DNA of 64,000 bases from Glandiceps talaboti (GCF_964340395.1 NC_135566.1:4105001-4169000), one strand, 5' to 3'. Counted from the stretch's first letter, positions 1 through 11,891 are shown. A program made the numbers and translations. Notes: generated by a model from the sequence alone, not told the origin.

Positions 1-853
1 TTTCTGAATGTTCTCGCCTAAACACTGGGAGTTAAGAAATATAATCACCTCAAGGAACTATCAGTCAATCCTTGTGTGGAGTTGTTATCAATCTGTGATA
101 AACACGCACGACACTTCGTTTTGACCTAGACGTAGGTAAATATTAATACGACACAGGTTTGTTTTGAAGGTGATTTGATTGTACGTGTGTATGTAAATAA
201 TTAGCTGATGACATTGGAATTCTTTGGAATTCTACAAAGATATCAAAGTATTGTTTACCGTGACGTAACTGATTAGCATTAAACACGTGAAATGGTTGTA
301 ACACACATTCCAATGCTTTTCATTTGATATTCATACTGAAGTTAATGCCCACTCCCATCGTCCATAAATAGGTGACGTCATATCATTATCAACTTGAAAA
401 TAATAACAACGCATACAAGAAAAAATAATGTTTTTGTTTGTTGTCAATATAATTGGCTAGACGAAGTTCCTTTTAAAGTTTCAAATGCAATGGTTTTGAC
501 ATATTGCTAGACACGCTGGAAGTTACTACCGAACTAGAGTAACTATAGAGTTTCGATGTTTTTAACTACCGAACCAGAGTGACTAAAGAGTTTCAATTAG
601 TCAGCATAATGTATTTTATATCTCACACAAGGTTTTTTTAAATACAAATTCCATAACATAAAATACAGACTTATAGCGCACAGTATAACATGATAAATTC
701 TATCTCACTGTGAACACAAATCATTATCACTTTCATTGTTAGTACATTGTTAGAGATTGAATCATAATACAAAAGTTCGCTTTAGAAAAAAAATCAACAT
801 AATGCGCTCGATGGTTACAATTTGAATGAAAGTACATTCATATCATTTTTATT
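1..853. other. No gene seen; sequence downstream of the SRPBCC paralogue A
   Basis: AT-rich sequence with no open frame or exon-like segment that I can support. It lies 3' of the minus-strand gene ending at 854, so it should hold that gene's 3' untranslated region and intergenic DNA. Confidence 0.5.
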
Positions 854-2434
854 TCATTTTTTTTCTACATATTTTTTCAGATTTTCCAGTAGATGCATAT
901 GAGTTGTCTTGCCCATTTTATTAGCATGCCATTGCATGAAATAAGGAACTTCTATTTGGAAAACATCCTCGGCTAATGTACCCTTGACACCATCTTTAAT
1001 ATGATCCAGAAATGTGAAACGCCCTTTATTGTGGTATGTACCTGATAGAGTAGTATTCCACAACATTTCATTCCTGAAATAGAAAAGAAGACCTTAATTA
1101 CAAATTGAAATTAGCATTAATTAATTAATTAACACCTGGGTTATTATATATTGCAGTGATAAAAGAAGCGGGTTGAATTATTTTAAAGGGACACAAGCTG
1201 AGTTTATATGTTTGGGGGCGCTGTTGGTCTTGCATATCTAAAAGCTACTTGCCCTGCTAGTACTTGCAGTATTCTACTTACCGAAACATACTTTAACATT
1301 ACAATTGACTAAATGGTAACCTAGAATTAAGATATAACTTAATACTATATGAGGACGTAATTTATCATACTTATAAAACTAAATCTGAAGGATTATTACT
1401 ACTATGCAATAAACTATTCTAACAATGCTAGAAGACAATTGTAATGTCTCAGACGGCATACATCGAGTGAGAGTAACATTATACTAGAATAGTTTAACTT
1501 CGAGGTTTTATGAAATGTGTTCACTTAAAACTCGGCTTGTGTCACTTTAATATATGAGCAACTGCGCATGCTCAACTGAAAAAATAAGAGTCATGAAGAA
1601 ACGATACTGACGGTGTACGATATATATGCCTAACTCCCTAAAGTGTACATTCTTGACTAGTACGATCACATTTACAAAAATCACGTGATTATTTAAGATA
1701 TTTTAGTGAATTGGTAGTTGTTATTATCACAGCCTCTCACTATCAATTATTCATGTTCACAAAAATTGGACATCGGTGCGTAAAACTTGGTGGGTCTTTT
1801 TTTTCTCCGGGCCTTGAAATTGACGGTCGATGCAATCAACGAACGATGAACGTTGAACTGATTTAATCGTCTTCCGACCGCAAGGGGGCGGGCTTCGATA
1901 TAATTCTCTTCCAAACGTGACACAGACTAAACTATTCATTGACAAGTCAAGATGTGCTTTACCTCCAAATTACACATTTCTGTAAACTCCTTGAAGTAAC
2001 CGTGTGTTTGAAATTCTTTCAGAAGTGAAAGAAAATAAATATTCTTGGAAAGGTTTGAATCTTGACATCAGAATAAATCATGATACTACAACCGCACCTA
2101 AATAATAATTTCAGATATTCTCAGATTTTAACCTTTTTTTTCTACTCGTTTTTATCTTTCTACACAGCTTATTGAAAACTAAGTCTAAATTATGCAATCA
2201 CTTAAACACCGTTTCTACCTTTGTGGAGATAATTAATGCAGACAGTATGTTAATCTGTAAGTACAAATACATAGCTATGTGTCATTCAGCGCTTCTGAAA
2301 TGTACATCGTAATGGAAATTGACACTATAAATCTATTGGTTGGTTGGTTGGTTGGTTGGTTGGTTGGTTGGTTGGTTGGTTGGTTGGTTGGTTGGTTGGT
2401 TGGTTGGTTGGTTGGTTGGTTGGTTGGTTGGTTG

Positions 2435-2465
<31 letters not shown>

Positions 2466-4415
2466 GGTTGGTTGGTCGGTCGGTCTGTCGATCGATGGAT
2501 TGATTGACTTTAGATTATTTTTCTTAGAAAGACGTGAAATGTTGACCTACTCTTTCATGATGACTTTCGATACTGTTGGAATTTTTATTGTATAACCAAA
2601 CAGGAATGGAGCGTTTTGAACGAAGCGAGACCGTACAACTTTCAGTCCATTCTCCACGGTTTCCTCAAAATCTTTTCTATCGTAATCCATGCTGCAACAC
2701 ATGAGGAAATAAGGAATAAAAAAATTACAAGTGCGAGGCAAAATCGTTTACCAATCTCATGATGGCGCTGTATTGTACACAATAATTCATGAACTCTTCG
2801 ACAACCAAATTTGTGGTCTCAGATTATCTGAAGATGTCGATACGATAAACGCAAAATATGCAAAGTAAATTCAAAATCATAACACAAATTATATATGAGT
2901 GTAGTTGTTGTAAACCACACGTTAACACCACTTTGAACAGATCAATATACGAATGACACGAAGACACATGAAATTATAGCTAACCGAATGATTCATTATC
3001 AAACTGAGATCAAACAAATCCAGCGCAAATATAACCTAATTAGCATGAAGAGCAGTTTATAAATGAAGACAACACCGAAACTAACGAATCAATATTTGCA
3101 AAGACAAGCAGAGAGGAACGGGAAGACAGATAAATAAAAAAAAATAAAAAAAATAGAATAAATTAATAATTTTAAGAAAAAGTTGAATGATGACCCTTGA
3201 TAGTACAGTGTATGTGACGATGAATCATGACATATATACATTTATTTATTTATTTATTTAAAATCCAGAAGTTGCAAAATCAACTTTTTGAACCGATTTT
3301 CACGAAATTTGGTTCACTGTGTCAAATCATAGTCCAAACACGTTTCATATAGAGTCTATGAATCGATGAGAATAACACGGGTTTCTAAGATCGTGTAAGT
3401 CCACGCACCGTATATTAATATTATTTATATATTTATATTATTTTGGTATACAAGAAAAGTATAAACAGTGTCGCACCGTATTTATATTTCGCGGTGCGTG
3501 GACTTACGCGATCCTAGAAACCTGTATTATTCGACCCCTTTCATCATATATTATTTGCCAAATATCTCAATATTATCGATATCTTATTGTATTCTGAAAC
3601 ATATTTCGGGAAACAAATGCATAGACAGTCTTAGACTCTCTCACAGTCCTCGGAACTTCGCTTTACTAAAATCGACGCTAAATGAATTATTTTGTATGTA
3701 CCGATACCATCTACATAACGTACTCCATCGTACTCGAACAACCTTGTACTGTGCGCCCTCATCGACCACATAGAGATATATGTTCGTTGACGTGTGACTG
3801 CGACGCTCCGTATTTTCGCGAAGTCCTCGGGGCTTCGCGATAACACGGAGCGTCGCAGTCACACGTCAACGAATGGTTATCTCTATCATGGTCGATGAGG
3901 GCGCACAGTACAAGGATATTCGAGTACGGTTAATTAGCTGGCATCGGTACATGCAAAATAATTCGTTTAGCTTTAATTTTAGTAAAGCGAAGCTCCGAGG
4001 GCTGTAAGAGAGTCTAAGACAGTCTCCCCTCTACTGTCTATGACAAGTGCCTGTGGGCTGTCCCCATATCTGGTATCGTGTTATTCATTAACGAATAAAA
4101 CAACAGTTTTACGTGTATAATGTTGTTGATTTGTCTTCGAATATAAGAATTGATCGTTTTGGATCAAGTACTGTTAAAATCCACACCATTCACTTTCAGT
4201 CATGATATGATGTTAGAAATATAATTGGTCAGTACTTACTCTAAGCCATGAAAATCAAGGAGTCTTCCTGGCACTCTCAAAGCTGCATACACCTGTGCTT
4301 TGTCAGCTTCTATAAATAGTTCATTACTGACATGAACTACAGTTGTTTGGATGCCAAAGTAGATGACAACGGCCACTAGACCGACAATAAACGTTTTGAA
4401 CAGAGCGGACGCCAT
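854..4415 (-). CDS. Membrane-anchored SRPBCC/START-like protein, paralogue A (three exons)
   Basis: I reconstruct three coding exons on the minus strand: 4240-4415, 2551-2691 and 854-1073. All junctions are GT-AG and the frame is kept, giving 537 nt and a 178-aa protein. The start ATG (4413-4415, context acgATGG) is followed by a hydrophobic segment at about residues 5-25 ([15 protein letters not shown]), which reads as a signal anchor. The rest ([17 protein letters not shown] near residue 32, [24 protein letters not shown], then a C-terminal amphipathic helix ending [12 protein letters not shown]) has the pattern of an SRPBCC/polyketide-cyclase-like domain: strand, helix with the 'VYAALR.PG' turn, sheet, long C-terminal helix. 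Such domains bind hydrophobic ligands, so lipid binding or transfer at a membrane is an inference. Paralogue B (5550-7245) lies directly upstream in the same orientation with the same intron positions. I cannot assign a named family. Confidence 0.75.
2336..2497. repeat. TTGG tetranucleotide microsatellite in intron 2 of SRPBCC-A
   Basis: About 25 copies of TTGG run from 2336, then pass into TTAG copies (about 2435-2464), back to TTGG, and decay through TCGG and TCTG toward 2497. Confidence 0.95.
3365..3531. repeat. Palindromic element, left of a pair, in intron 1 of SRPBCC-A
   Basis: The arm at about 3368-3412 (containing GTAAGTCCACGCACCG) is the reverse complement of the arm at about 3490-3531 (containing CGGTGCGTGGACTTAC). 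A spacer of about 75 bp lies between them. It sits 90 bp left of a second, larger palindrome. Confidence 0.8.
3620..4042. repeat. Long palindromic foldback element in intron 1 of SRPBCC-A
   Basis: The two arms (about 3620-3827 and 3835-4042) are near-perfect inverted copies and meet at a tiny loop near 3830 (TCGCGAAGTCCTCGGGGCTTCGCGA). Shared landmarks include CGACGCTCCG/CGGAGCGTCG and TGTGCGCCCTCATCGAC/GTCGATGAGGGCGCACA. The ends pair as CATAGACAG/CTGTCTATG, and the right arm has an extra 14 bp near its end. No transposase is present. A foldback or MITE-type DNA transposon is the simplest reading. Confidence 0.85.
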
Positions 4416-4425
4416 CGTTTTTTTA

Positions 4426-4510
4426 AAAAAAACTTTGTTACCTTACAAAGTACAGTGTTCAAAGTTCATTCCTCACCTATTGCAAGAGTCTAGTGGTCAC
4501 GTGACGGAGT
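4426..4510 (-). promoter_or_regulatory. Proximal promoter of SRPBCC-A with a palindromic E-box
   Basis: This stretch, just upstream of the SRPBCC-A start codon, aligns with the equivalent stretch of paralogue B (7258-7340); shared words include TACCTT.CAAAGT and AGAGTTCAAAG-like text. It contains the palindrome GTCACGTGAC at 4496-4505, a full E-box of the type bound by USF and MiT/TFE bHLH-ZIP factors. Regulation by those factors is inference. Confidence 0.5.
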
Positions 4511-5549
4511 ACAGTCCATTTGTATTTTTCTCATGATAGTGGGTGACCTTGGTTATTGAGCTCATCAATGGTTGCTGATTATTGCCATGGAAACGTTTTC
4601 GATTGTCAGTGGTACTATTATAAAGGATCACCGAGGACAGTTCTGCAACTAGACACTTGACTACAGTTTTTCTCGACTAATCCATCCAACCAGGGCTTTT
4701 AAAACGACAAATTCTAGATGCATCCAGAAATTAATATCATGATATTGTGGACTCGTTCACTTAGTTCAACTTTAATAATGCTACAGATCTGTCGGTTACT
4801 GTCTTTAGTGATGTTTAAATATATTACAGTAAGACCATACACGTGAGTGGATTTTATTCATACTTCACAAGATCACATAAAATAACAAAACACTATAGAA
4901 TAAACGAGACTATCTCTTTAGCTTTAATCACGTCGTAAAAAAAATACAAACAATTTTTTAACATTTTTTTCTTGGATAGAACAAAGAAATGCGTGAGGTC
5001 ACAGTCGCAAGTCTTGGGCTGACCAGAGAGAATATTTGCTTCAACACTCATACACCCAGCTTGTTGCCAATGCAATGGCTAACTCTACAACCCTTGGCCT
5101 TTTGACTTAATACATGAATGTTTCCATAAAATTTGAAAATGTTCAAAATTCTGATGATCAACGAAATTCAAGTCATTTGTCTGCGAGATAAATCGTGTCA
5201 TCCCTATCAGACTTATAGGGTGACAGGACACGACGTATTTGACAGACTACTCTTTCATGGAATCGAGAGGATTGCAAACCCAGTATTTTGAATGTGCATC
5301 ATGGGAAATGTGGTAGCATCTCTTCCTAAACATGACTTAATCACAGTTGTAATCAAACTCACACATTGCTTGTTCAGATAATCTTGTCATAAAGACGATG
5401 ATCGTTACGGGATGGTTGTCCTTGTGGTATGTATTACCTCAAATATCTTCGTATTCCTTTTGTATGCTCAGTTTGAATTGCACTTTAGTTAATATTTACA
5501 TCATTTTAAAGAAAAATTTCAATCTTTCAAATGTACTTTGAAATCTGTT
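4511..5549. other. Intergenic spacer between the SRPBCC paralogues; one hairpin
   Basis: No gene seen. A small foldback at about 5187-5242 has the stem GTCATCCCTAT/ATAGGGTGAC with further pairing outside it. The rest is the 3' flank of paralogue B and the distal upstream region of paralogue A. Confidence 0.5.
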
Positions 5550-6459
5550 TTACTTTGGTTTATCTAGGACAGCTTTTTTCAAATTTTTCAGAAGCTGGAT
5601 ATGAGTTTCCTTGCCAACTTTACTAGCATACCAGTTCAAAAAATAAGGAACTTCTACTTGGAAAACGTCCTCGACCAAAGTACCCTTTACACCATCTTTA
5701 ACGTGATCGAGAAAAGTAAATCGTCCACTGTTGTGGCGTGTTTCAAAAAGAGTACTATACCACTCTATTTCATTCCTGAAATAGACAAGAGAAATAAAAA
5801 GGTAACAAGTATTTAACAAGATTAACGATCTTCCCCAAACTGAACCCCTGATTAACTGCGAAAGATGACTTTGGCGATAACGTAGTGAGATTGTCTAAAC
5901 TAAAATGTATGAAATGATGGAAAACAGATAACTTGTTTACTATACATCACGATCTGTAACTTTTCTTCACTGTCTTACTTACTACTATCAATGTTATCAA
6001 TTGAAAACAAGCAATGTAGCCACGACAATATTAAATACGTTGTTTCTATATCTACAATGGTGACATCAATCTTTTGGCATACGTATCACTTTCAGTCAGA
6101 GTATATTGTCGCTAGCGTAAGTGTTTTTTTTTTGGTAGAGTGCCGTAAAGACGGTTGTGATTAAGACAGAGGATCGTGAGCTCTCATTTGTTTATTTCAG
6201 AAAAAAATGGAGACCTACTCTTTCATGATTACCATCGACTTTGTTGGAATTCTTCTTACATAGCCAAATATCACAGGAACATTCTGAACGAATGAAAGTC
6301 GTACAACATCCCGTCCATTCTCCACAGTCTTTTCAATATTCCCATCGAAATCCATGCTATAATACGAGGCAAAAAAAGTGTTGTTAAAATGATGTGAAAA
6401 AAGTATGTGTCAAAGATTGTCTTGTTTTCATGTGGTGGCGCTATGCATTCGTCTGAAAT

Positions 6460-6513
<54 letters not shown>

Positions 6514-7245
6514 CGCTGATTTATGTCAAGGGACGACATAGCTATATAAAAGCCTAAATATAAAAGACAACGACTAAGCCTTTATATTACCGAAAGGTCA
6601 TTCAACTCCACCGATCATAGTCCTGCTTGCAGACGGTGCACGGGTCTATATTACTGACACAACCCTAAACACCGTCTTGCAAAGAGTAAGGTACAAAGAG
6701 TAAGGTATTATGAGACCACAAGCGAAATGTATGTGCACAATTGCAAAAGAATGGAAGGACAATTGTCAGAATTGAATCCTGGATTACTCCGTATGCAAGC
6801 AGGTCTACACCGATCATAGAGAAAGACTACATGTAAAGTACAAACTAGACGAGCCATTCAGTAACCATACACGATCACAAAGGTAACGTGAATGTAAGCT
6901 ACAAAGATACACGTAGTTTTACATGATTTGGTCCGTATGTCCCCAGATACAGGAATTTATATCTGGGTATCGTGTGGAATATTACACGTAAGATAAATAA
7001 TTCCGTGAAATTGTACAATCATACATGTACATGTATGACAAGCTTATCGTCTGTTAGTCATATACTTACTCTAGTCCATGGAATTCCAGTATTTTTCCAG
7101 GCTCTCTTAAAGCCGCATACACCAGTGATTTGTCAGCTTCTATGAATAGTTCATTGTTTATGTGAACTACAGTTGTCTGTATGCCAAAGTAGATGAAGAC
7201 GGCCATGAGACCAATAATACACGCTTTAGACAGAGTTGACACCAT
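5550..7245 (-). CDS. Membrane-anchored SRPBCC/START-like protein, paralogue B (three exons)
   Basis: Three minus-strand exons at 7070-7245, 6219-6356 and 5550-5775 join in frame through GT-AG junctions (540 nt, 179 aa). Exon 1 has exactly the length of the paralogue A exon (176 nt) and both introns have the same phase, so the genes arose by tandem duplication. The protein begins MVSTLSKACIIGLMAVFIYF, a probable signal anchor, followed by [20 protein letters not shown], then FVQNVPVIFGYVRRIPT, then [20 protein letters not shown] and a C-terminal helix ending KKAVLDKPK. Exon 2 is one codon shorter than in paralogue A. The glycine- and aromatic-rich core ([26 protein letters not shown]) is almost unchanged between the copies, while the tails diverge. 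That pattern suggests purifying selection on the core fold. Function is unknown; ligand binding is inferred from the fold guess. Confidence 0.75.
6460..6513. repeat. CAA trinucleotide microsatellite in intron 1 of SRPBCC-B
   Basis: Seventeen to eighteen uninterrupted CAA units, ending at CACGCTG. Confidence 0.95.
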
Positions 7246-7257
7246 GGCTGTTTAACT

Positions 7258-7340
7258 TTGTTAGTAATACCAGTAATATGTTACCTTGCAAAGTTCAGAG
7301 TTCAAAGGTCACGCATAGTCTAACAGTCAGGTGACAAGTG
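7258..7340 (-). promoter_or_regulatory. Proximal promoter of SRPBCC-B, homologous to that of paralogue A
   Basis: This stretch aligns with 4426-4510 upstream of paralogue A. The counterpart of the E-box there is GTCAGGTGAC at 7326-7335, one base different from the full palindrome. Confidence 0.45.
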
Positions 7341-7371
7341 ATATGTGGGTCACTGCATCATTGGTACTGTA

Positions 7372-7560
7372 GACTGTTGTATTGATTACTGCTATCAGTA
7401 AAGTCCAGCCAGGCTTATTTCTGCCTTTAGTACACTTTAATGCATTGGTTACTTTTATCGCTTTAATGTGTGATTTTGGATGATAAAGCAACATCTCAGT
7501 AACTTATTCAACTTTGAAATCTTGTAAAGAAGCCCTACTGCACTTGAGGTGACATGTGAC
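7372..7560 (-). mobile_element. MITE family 1, partial copy, reverse orientation
   Basis: It holds the terminal-repeat words ATTGATTACTGCTATCA and AGGCTTATTTCTGCCTTTAG, then AAGAAGCCCTACTGCACTTG. These are the reverse complement of sequence in the copies at 21300-21600 and 46800-47100, and match the left end of the near-complete copy at 38665-38976. Confidence 0.75.
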
Positions 7561-7734
7561 AACATTCATAAAATCAGCGCTTAACAAAAGGAAAGGCACT
7601 CTGCAGAGTTAAAAGATATTACATATTATTTAAACTTTCGTATAAACCGTATTTAACTATTATTACTGTAGTTTATATATTTACTAGTTTGTTTTAGCAC
7701 AAATACTTATTGCCAAAAAAATCCAATGAAGAAA

Positions 7735-7777
7735 TGTAGTTTTCTTAACGGGCAATAAAGATTCTATTCTATTCTAT
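7735..7777 (+). mobile_element. Possible non-LTR retrotransposon 3' tail
   Basis: The text GGGCAATAAAGATTCTATTC is followed by short TTCTA repeats, a 3' end style common in invertebrate LINE-type elements. No coding part is seen, so this is tentative. Confidence 0.3.
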
Positions 7778-9800
7778 GTGTTTGGACATATTGAGGATTT
7801 CTTGCAAAGGTGTACAGGAAGAACTTGAAGGAAATGACATCATAGTTATCCCAATCTTCAAAGGCAGAATTAAGCCTGGCTGACTGGACTTTTCATATCG
7901 AAGTAAGCTTTATGTAAAACTGACACACAAATCATAATTCTCCTCAAATGAATATCGATCCTAAATCAGTTTAAATACCTTCAAAAAAATTCAAATATGA
8001 CATAATGTATTTTTTTCTAATCAAAGTATGGAAACCATATACAGTAGTTTACATCAACGAGAACATCAACTGGGCACACAAAAACTGTAAGACCAAAGAA
8101 TTTCGCCATGCCATTAACGTTTCAAAAATACTCCCTTTGTGGATTACAAATGTAGGTAGATATCTCTAAAATGGACATAAAGATTACAAACTGACAAAGA
8201 ATACTCCAGACACCTTAAGTATATGATGTATACACCTTATACTTTAGCCTGTCTATCTTGCTGGATCTTTAACTAAGCTAGTATTTGTAGGTAGACAAGT
8301 GCTAAGTGTAGTTGCAGATGCAGAGACTCAGACAGGCTACTCATGCTTGCTTAGGAATACGCCAACATTGCTGAAAACTCTTCAAACTGTCTAATGTCTC
8401 TGGTGGCCAATGACAGACCGAAGACCATCCACTATGTGAATGGTCTGAGTACGGTCACACAAACCATCCACTAGCTGGTGGTTAGGTTTAAGCTGAATCA
8501 CATGGCCTTCACATGGCCTTCATGAAACTCACACAACTGAAAACGTTTAAAAGGTTATGATTTTTGGATGGACACACCTGTGTTTGGTCACAAATCGGCC
8601 AATAGGATTTGAGGATGTGCTCATAAATCAGCAAGTCATTGTGAGCAAGAGGCGAGTGATTGACCAATTCATTTCTGCCACCTGGCACTTGTGCAACACG
8701 TGTTCCCATCATTTTTTTTTCATTCTGGGGTTGAAGTTTGGTGTGAGAAGACAACGGTCATGTCGTGGGCGCTCTACGTTGATGGGCATTTGCAGATAGT
8801 AATCTAGTTTGGCTTCTCCATATGATTTCGGGAACAGACTGGTGAGTAAAATTTAATCCTCGTGTCCTGGAAATATTTACGTCATCTTTTGTTGACTTTT
8901 TTGTTTTTGTACTCAAGACTTGAAACCGACCCCGCGTGCCTCAAAATCTTACGTGGTTTCAATGACCTCTGGATTTTCACTATCGTCTCTTTGTAAGTCT
9001 GCTTGTTAGCCAAGGCGTTTTTCTACGTTCATTAACAACCAGTGCCGAGCGTTTCAATACCTGTATCGTACTCATATTTAGTCTGATAAAATGTTCTCTC
9101 CATGATTTATCTCAACTTGCCAAAGCCTACACATTAGGCACTCATTTACCATGACTATTCTGATACTGTTGTTTGGGTGTACAACCATATATTTATAATT
9201 GTCAAGCCGATTCATATTTCACCTCAACTTTGATGTTAAAGCTACATTTTTAGACCAGCAAAAAGAACTTGAATTTGATAAGTATGTGTATTCTTTGTGG
9301 CTCTGGTGTATGTAACCATGGTGAAGGCATTGAAATATATTTTTGAAGTAACAGTTGTAGTTACAATAATTGTTGCATTTGTTTTTGTTTCTGAGCCACT
9401 GCTTTTTATCGTTCCTGGGTTTGCACTAAAGTTAGTTTTAAATGCAACCCCCCCCCCCCCGGTGGCTAGAAGATTAAAAAGCACAAAAGTGAAATTTTAA
9501 AGTATAAGGTCAAAACGAAAAAAACGCTACAATTATTGCATCAATATTTGAGTCATAATAATTACACAAAACTAACACATGTCACATTCTGTGTTCTATG
9601 CAATTTTTGATTAGATGTACATGTTCAATACAAATGTGTAATTTTTCTATGTAGAGCATTGTCTTAATATTGTATCGTATCTGTCCACTGCAATAATATC
9701 TGGATATTGCATCGTACCAGTTCAATATATCTAGAGAACCAGTTGCTCAATGTAATCGTGTAAATAATTTATTCATAAAACAAAGGGTTTACATACGTGA
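7778..9800. other. No gene seen
   Basis: Intergenic AT-rich DNA. About 7780-7900 holds another short MITE-1-like fragment (GGCAGAATTAAGCCTGGCTG, then ACTGGACTTTTC). A C homopolymer of about 10 bp lies near 9450. About 9470-9540 ends in ACGCTACAATTATTGCA, a half copy of MITE family 4. The overlapping open frames near 8.5-8.8 kb on both strands show no splice signals or family features. Confidence 0.45.
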
Positions 9801-9802
9801 AG

Positions 9803-10020
9803 TGATGTACGATAGAGAAAGGAAATTAAAAGAAAAATCAAAAGGTGAGAGTCGAGTTGGCGTAGTGGATCCTCAATGGCACTGCGTCGTTTCGAACACA
9901 GTGCCACTTCAGTAGTCAATCTTATTAAAGTCTCGCATGATCTGAACAAGTTACACTTCACCACCATTCACCCTGTATATCCTGTACTGTAGAGATTAGT
10001 AAACCAAGTCTTTGTGTTGT
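9803..10020 (+). repeat. SINE-like repeat, copy 1
   Basis: The segment contains GTCGAGTTGGCGTAGTGG; TGGCGTAGTGG at 9858-9868 matches the RNA polymerase III A-box pattern, and CGTTTCGAACACA lies about 30 bp downstream as a poor B-box candidate. A related copy follows about 290 bp later, with the same lead (GAAA.TAAAAG...GAGTGTCGAGTT) and the same TTCACCCTGTAT downstream. A tRNA-derived SINE is plausible but not proven. Confidence 0.35.
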
Positions 10021-10067
10021 TTGTAGCACATAATCCGGGGAAAGTTTTGAAGAAAATGATTTAAGTA

Positions 10068-10290
10068 TTAGAGAAACGTAATTAGAGCTAGGAAACTAAA
10101 AGGAAGCAGAAAGGGAAATAGGGAAATGTAAAAGATGAGTGTCGAGTTAGCCAGGTGGGGGAACTCCAACGACACTGCTGTGTAGTGCTGTACCGCTGAG
10201 AGGAGTAAATCTCGTATGAGTGATCACACTAAGCCACGGCTCACCCTGTATTTTCAAGACTGCAGTTTAACAAATGCTGTAACTTACAAT
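10068..10290 (+). repeat. SINE-like repeat, copy 2
   Basis: It shares the GAGTGTCGAGTTAGCC head and CTCACCCTGTAT tail with the copy at 9803-10020. The A-box-like TAGCCAGGTGG lies at 10148-10158. No convincing B-box is visible. Confidence 0.35.
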
Positions 10291-10584
10291 GATGAAAATA
10301 CTCAATGAGTTGTGCAATCCGATACCTTGTGTTGTCGATAGAGGGCAATATATGGATTAAAAACCAAAAACTCATCACAATCTCTTGACTGGGTAGTCTA
10401 TCTGCTGGACCTCGGATGTTCTTCCGATAAAATACGACACACGACCGAACATCGCTATCGAGGATGGAACATCCAAGCCCTCATTGCGAACTTCGTTCGC
10501 TAAGTTATAGTATCGAAGGAAAGCCCGAACGTCTAGCAGCAAGACAATTGACTGCGATGATCGATCATAGACCCTATAGCCTAG

Positions 10585-10640
10585 CCTGCAATAATTGTAG
10601 CGTTTGTTGTGATTTTGAGTGTTTTTTTTTCTACTGTCTT
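10585..10640 (+). mobile_element. MITE family 4, one end
   Basis: CTGCAATAATTGTAGCGTTT followed by a GTTGTGATTTTGAG-type interior matches the left end of the copy at 11183-11285. The opposite end is not visible; instead a different small palindrome (CTTTTCGGATCGTCT/AGACGGATCGAAAG) follows. Confidence 0.6.
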
Positions 10641-10904
10641 TCTTAGCTTTTCGGATCGTCTACCAAGACGGATCGAAAGCTGAATGCTAAAAAAACCTGA
10701 GCTGCTTGTGCGTTATAACCTGTGTAAATTATGTTGTTGTATTTATTATGCAAATAACTATAACAGATAGAGGTTCATCCACATACAATACATATGATAA
10801 GTATTCATTCATGTAGTCAGATTGAAAAATAACAAATTTCGTAAAATGAGAAGAATTGACATGCACTGCTGATTTCAATCATACAGTAACCAGATCTAGT
10901 CATG

Positions 10905-10905
<1 letters not shown>

Positions 10906-10955
<50 letters not shown>

Positions 10956-10964
10956 ACACACGTG

Positions 10965-10996
<32 letters not shown>
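10906..10996. repeat. CA dinucleotide microsatellite
   Basis: Long (CA)n interrupted by GTACACACGTGCGCGCG near 10954-10970. The open frames across it on both strands are artefacts of the repeat. Confidence 0.95.
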
Positions 10997-11182
10997 ATTT
11001 AATTCATTGAACCATATGTACATGTATTTGAGATCATTCCGCTTTTTCAGATTTCCCTTCTTAAAAAGTATCGCATATACAATGTGTACATGTTCCAAAT
11101 CTCACATCGTTTGAGTCAATTGGCCTTGAAAAAAAGACAAAACGCGGTATTAAGACCCACATACATACTTACAATGACAAAG

Positions 11183-11285
11183 CTGCAATAATTGTAGCTT
11201 TAGCTGTGATTTTGAGGGTTTTTCTTCTGTTTTTGTGCTTTTTTCGTTCCAATGTTAACTGGAAGCAAACGCTACAATTCCTGTA
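11183..11285 (+). mobile_element. MITE family 4, complete copy (about 103 bp)
   Basis: The left end CTGCAATAATTGTAGC pairs with the right end GCTACAATTCCTG as an inverted repeat of about 20 bp. The interior holds GTGATTTTGAGGGTTTTTCT. A reversed copy lies at 11596-11695. Confidence 0.75.
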
Positions 11286-11595
11286 ACTATGGATATATTA
11301 AGCCAAAGGGAGGCTCTAATACATCCATGTAACGTCAAAGGCAAATAGACGGAAGCGATTCAGATCTGAATCGCAAATTGGGTGGATTTTTCTGCTACAT
11401 TACGCATTGCCTGCCAAAAATCGGACATTTCCTAACCTCGACATTAATTACGGAGCCTTAAAACCCAAGAAGTGTTCAAAGGCACCTCAATCCGGTCAAA
11501 ATCGGCAAAGTAGCAACACATCATGCAGCATTTTGAAACGGGTAGTACGCTGACATCTCGCTCATGTTTTAAGCGTGAGCTCGTCTATTTGAGTT

Positions 11596-11695
11596 CGAAT
11601 TGTAGCGTTTGCTTCCAGATAAATATCGGAACGACAAAAAGCACAAACAGAAGAAAAAAACCTCAAAATCACAACAAACACTACAATTAATGCAG
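11596..11695 (-). mobile_element. MITE family 4, complete copy, reverse orientation
   Basis: It starts AATTGTAGCGTTTGCTTCC and ends ACTACAATTAATGCAG. The interior AGAAAAAAACCTCAAAATCAC is the reverse complement of the interior of the copy at 11183-11285. Confidence 0.75.
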
Positions 11696-11889
11696 CTATT
11701 AACGTGGACACAGACAGACAGAGGGTTCATTTGGCACAATTTATTAAAGGAATATACTAGTAGTTTATTCAACAAGAATAGGGCCACCGCTATCATTCTA
11801 CAAAGGAAAAGAAAAAGATAAATTGGAGAGCACGTGACAAAATATAAACTCTTAAAATGTATAAATTTACAAAGACTGTAAGACTTTCT

Positions 11890-11891
<2 letters not shown>

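Noticed and set aside
3468-3862. Open frames of 71-101 codons on both strands
   Set aside because: They lie in the palindromes in SRPBCC-A intron 1; the inverted repeat makes the same open text on both strands and there is no domain or splice context.
10817-11114. Open frames rich in Thr-His or Cys-Val
   Set aside because: Direct translations of CA/TG microsatellites.
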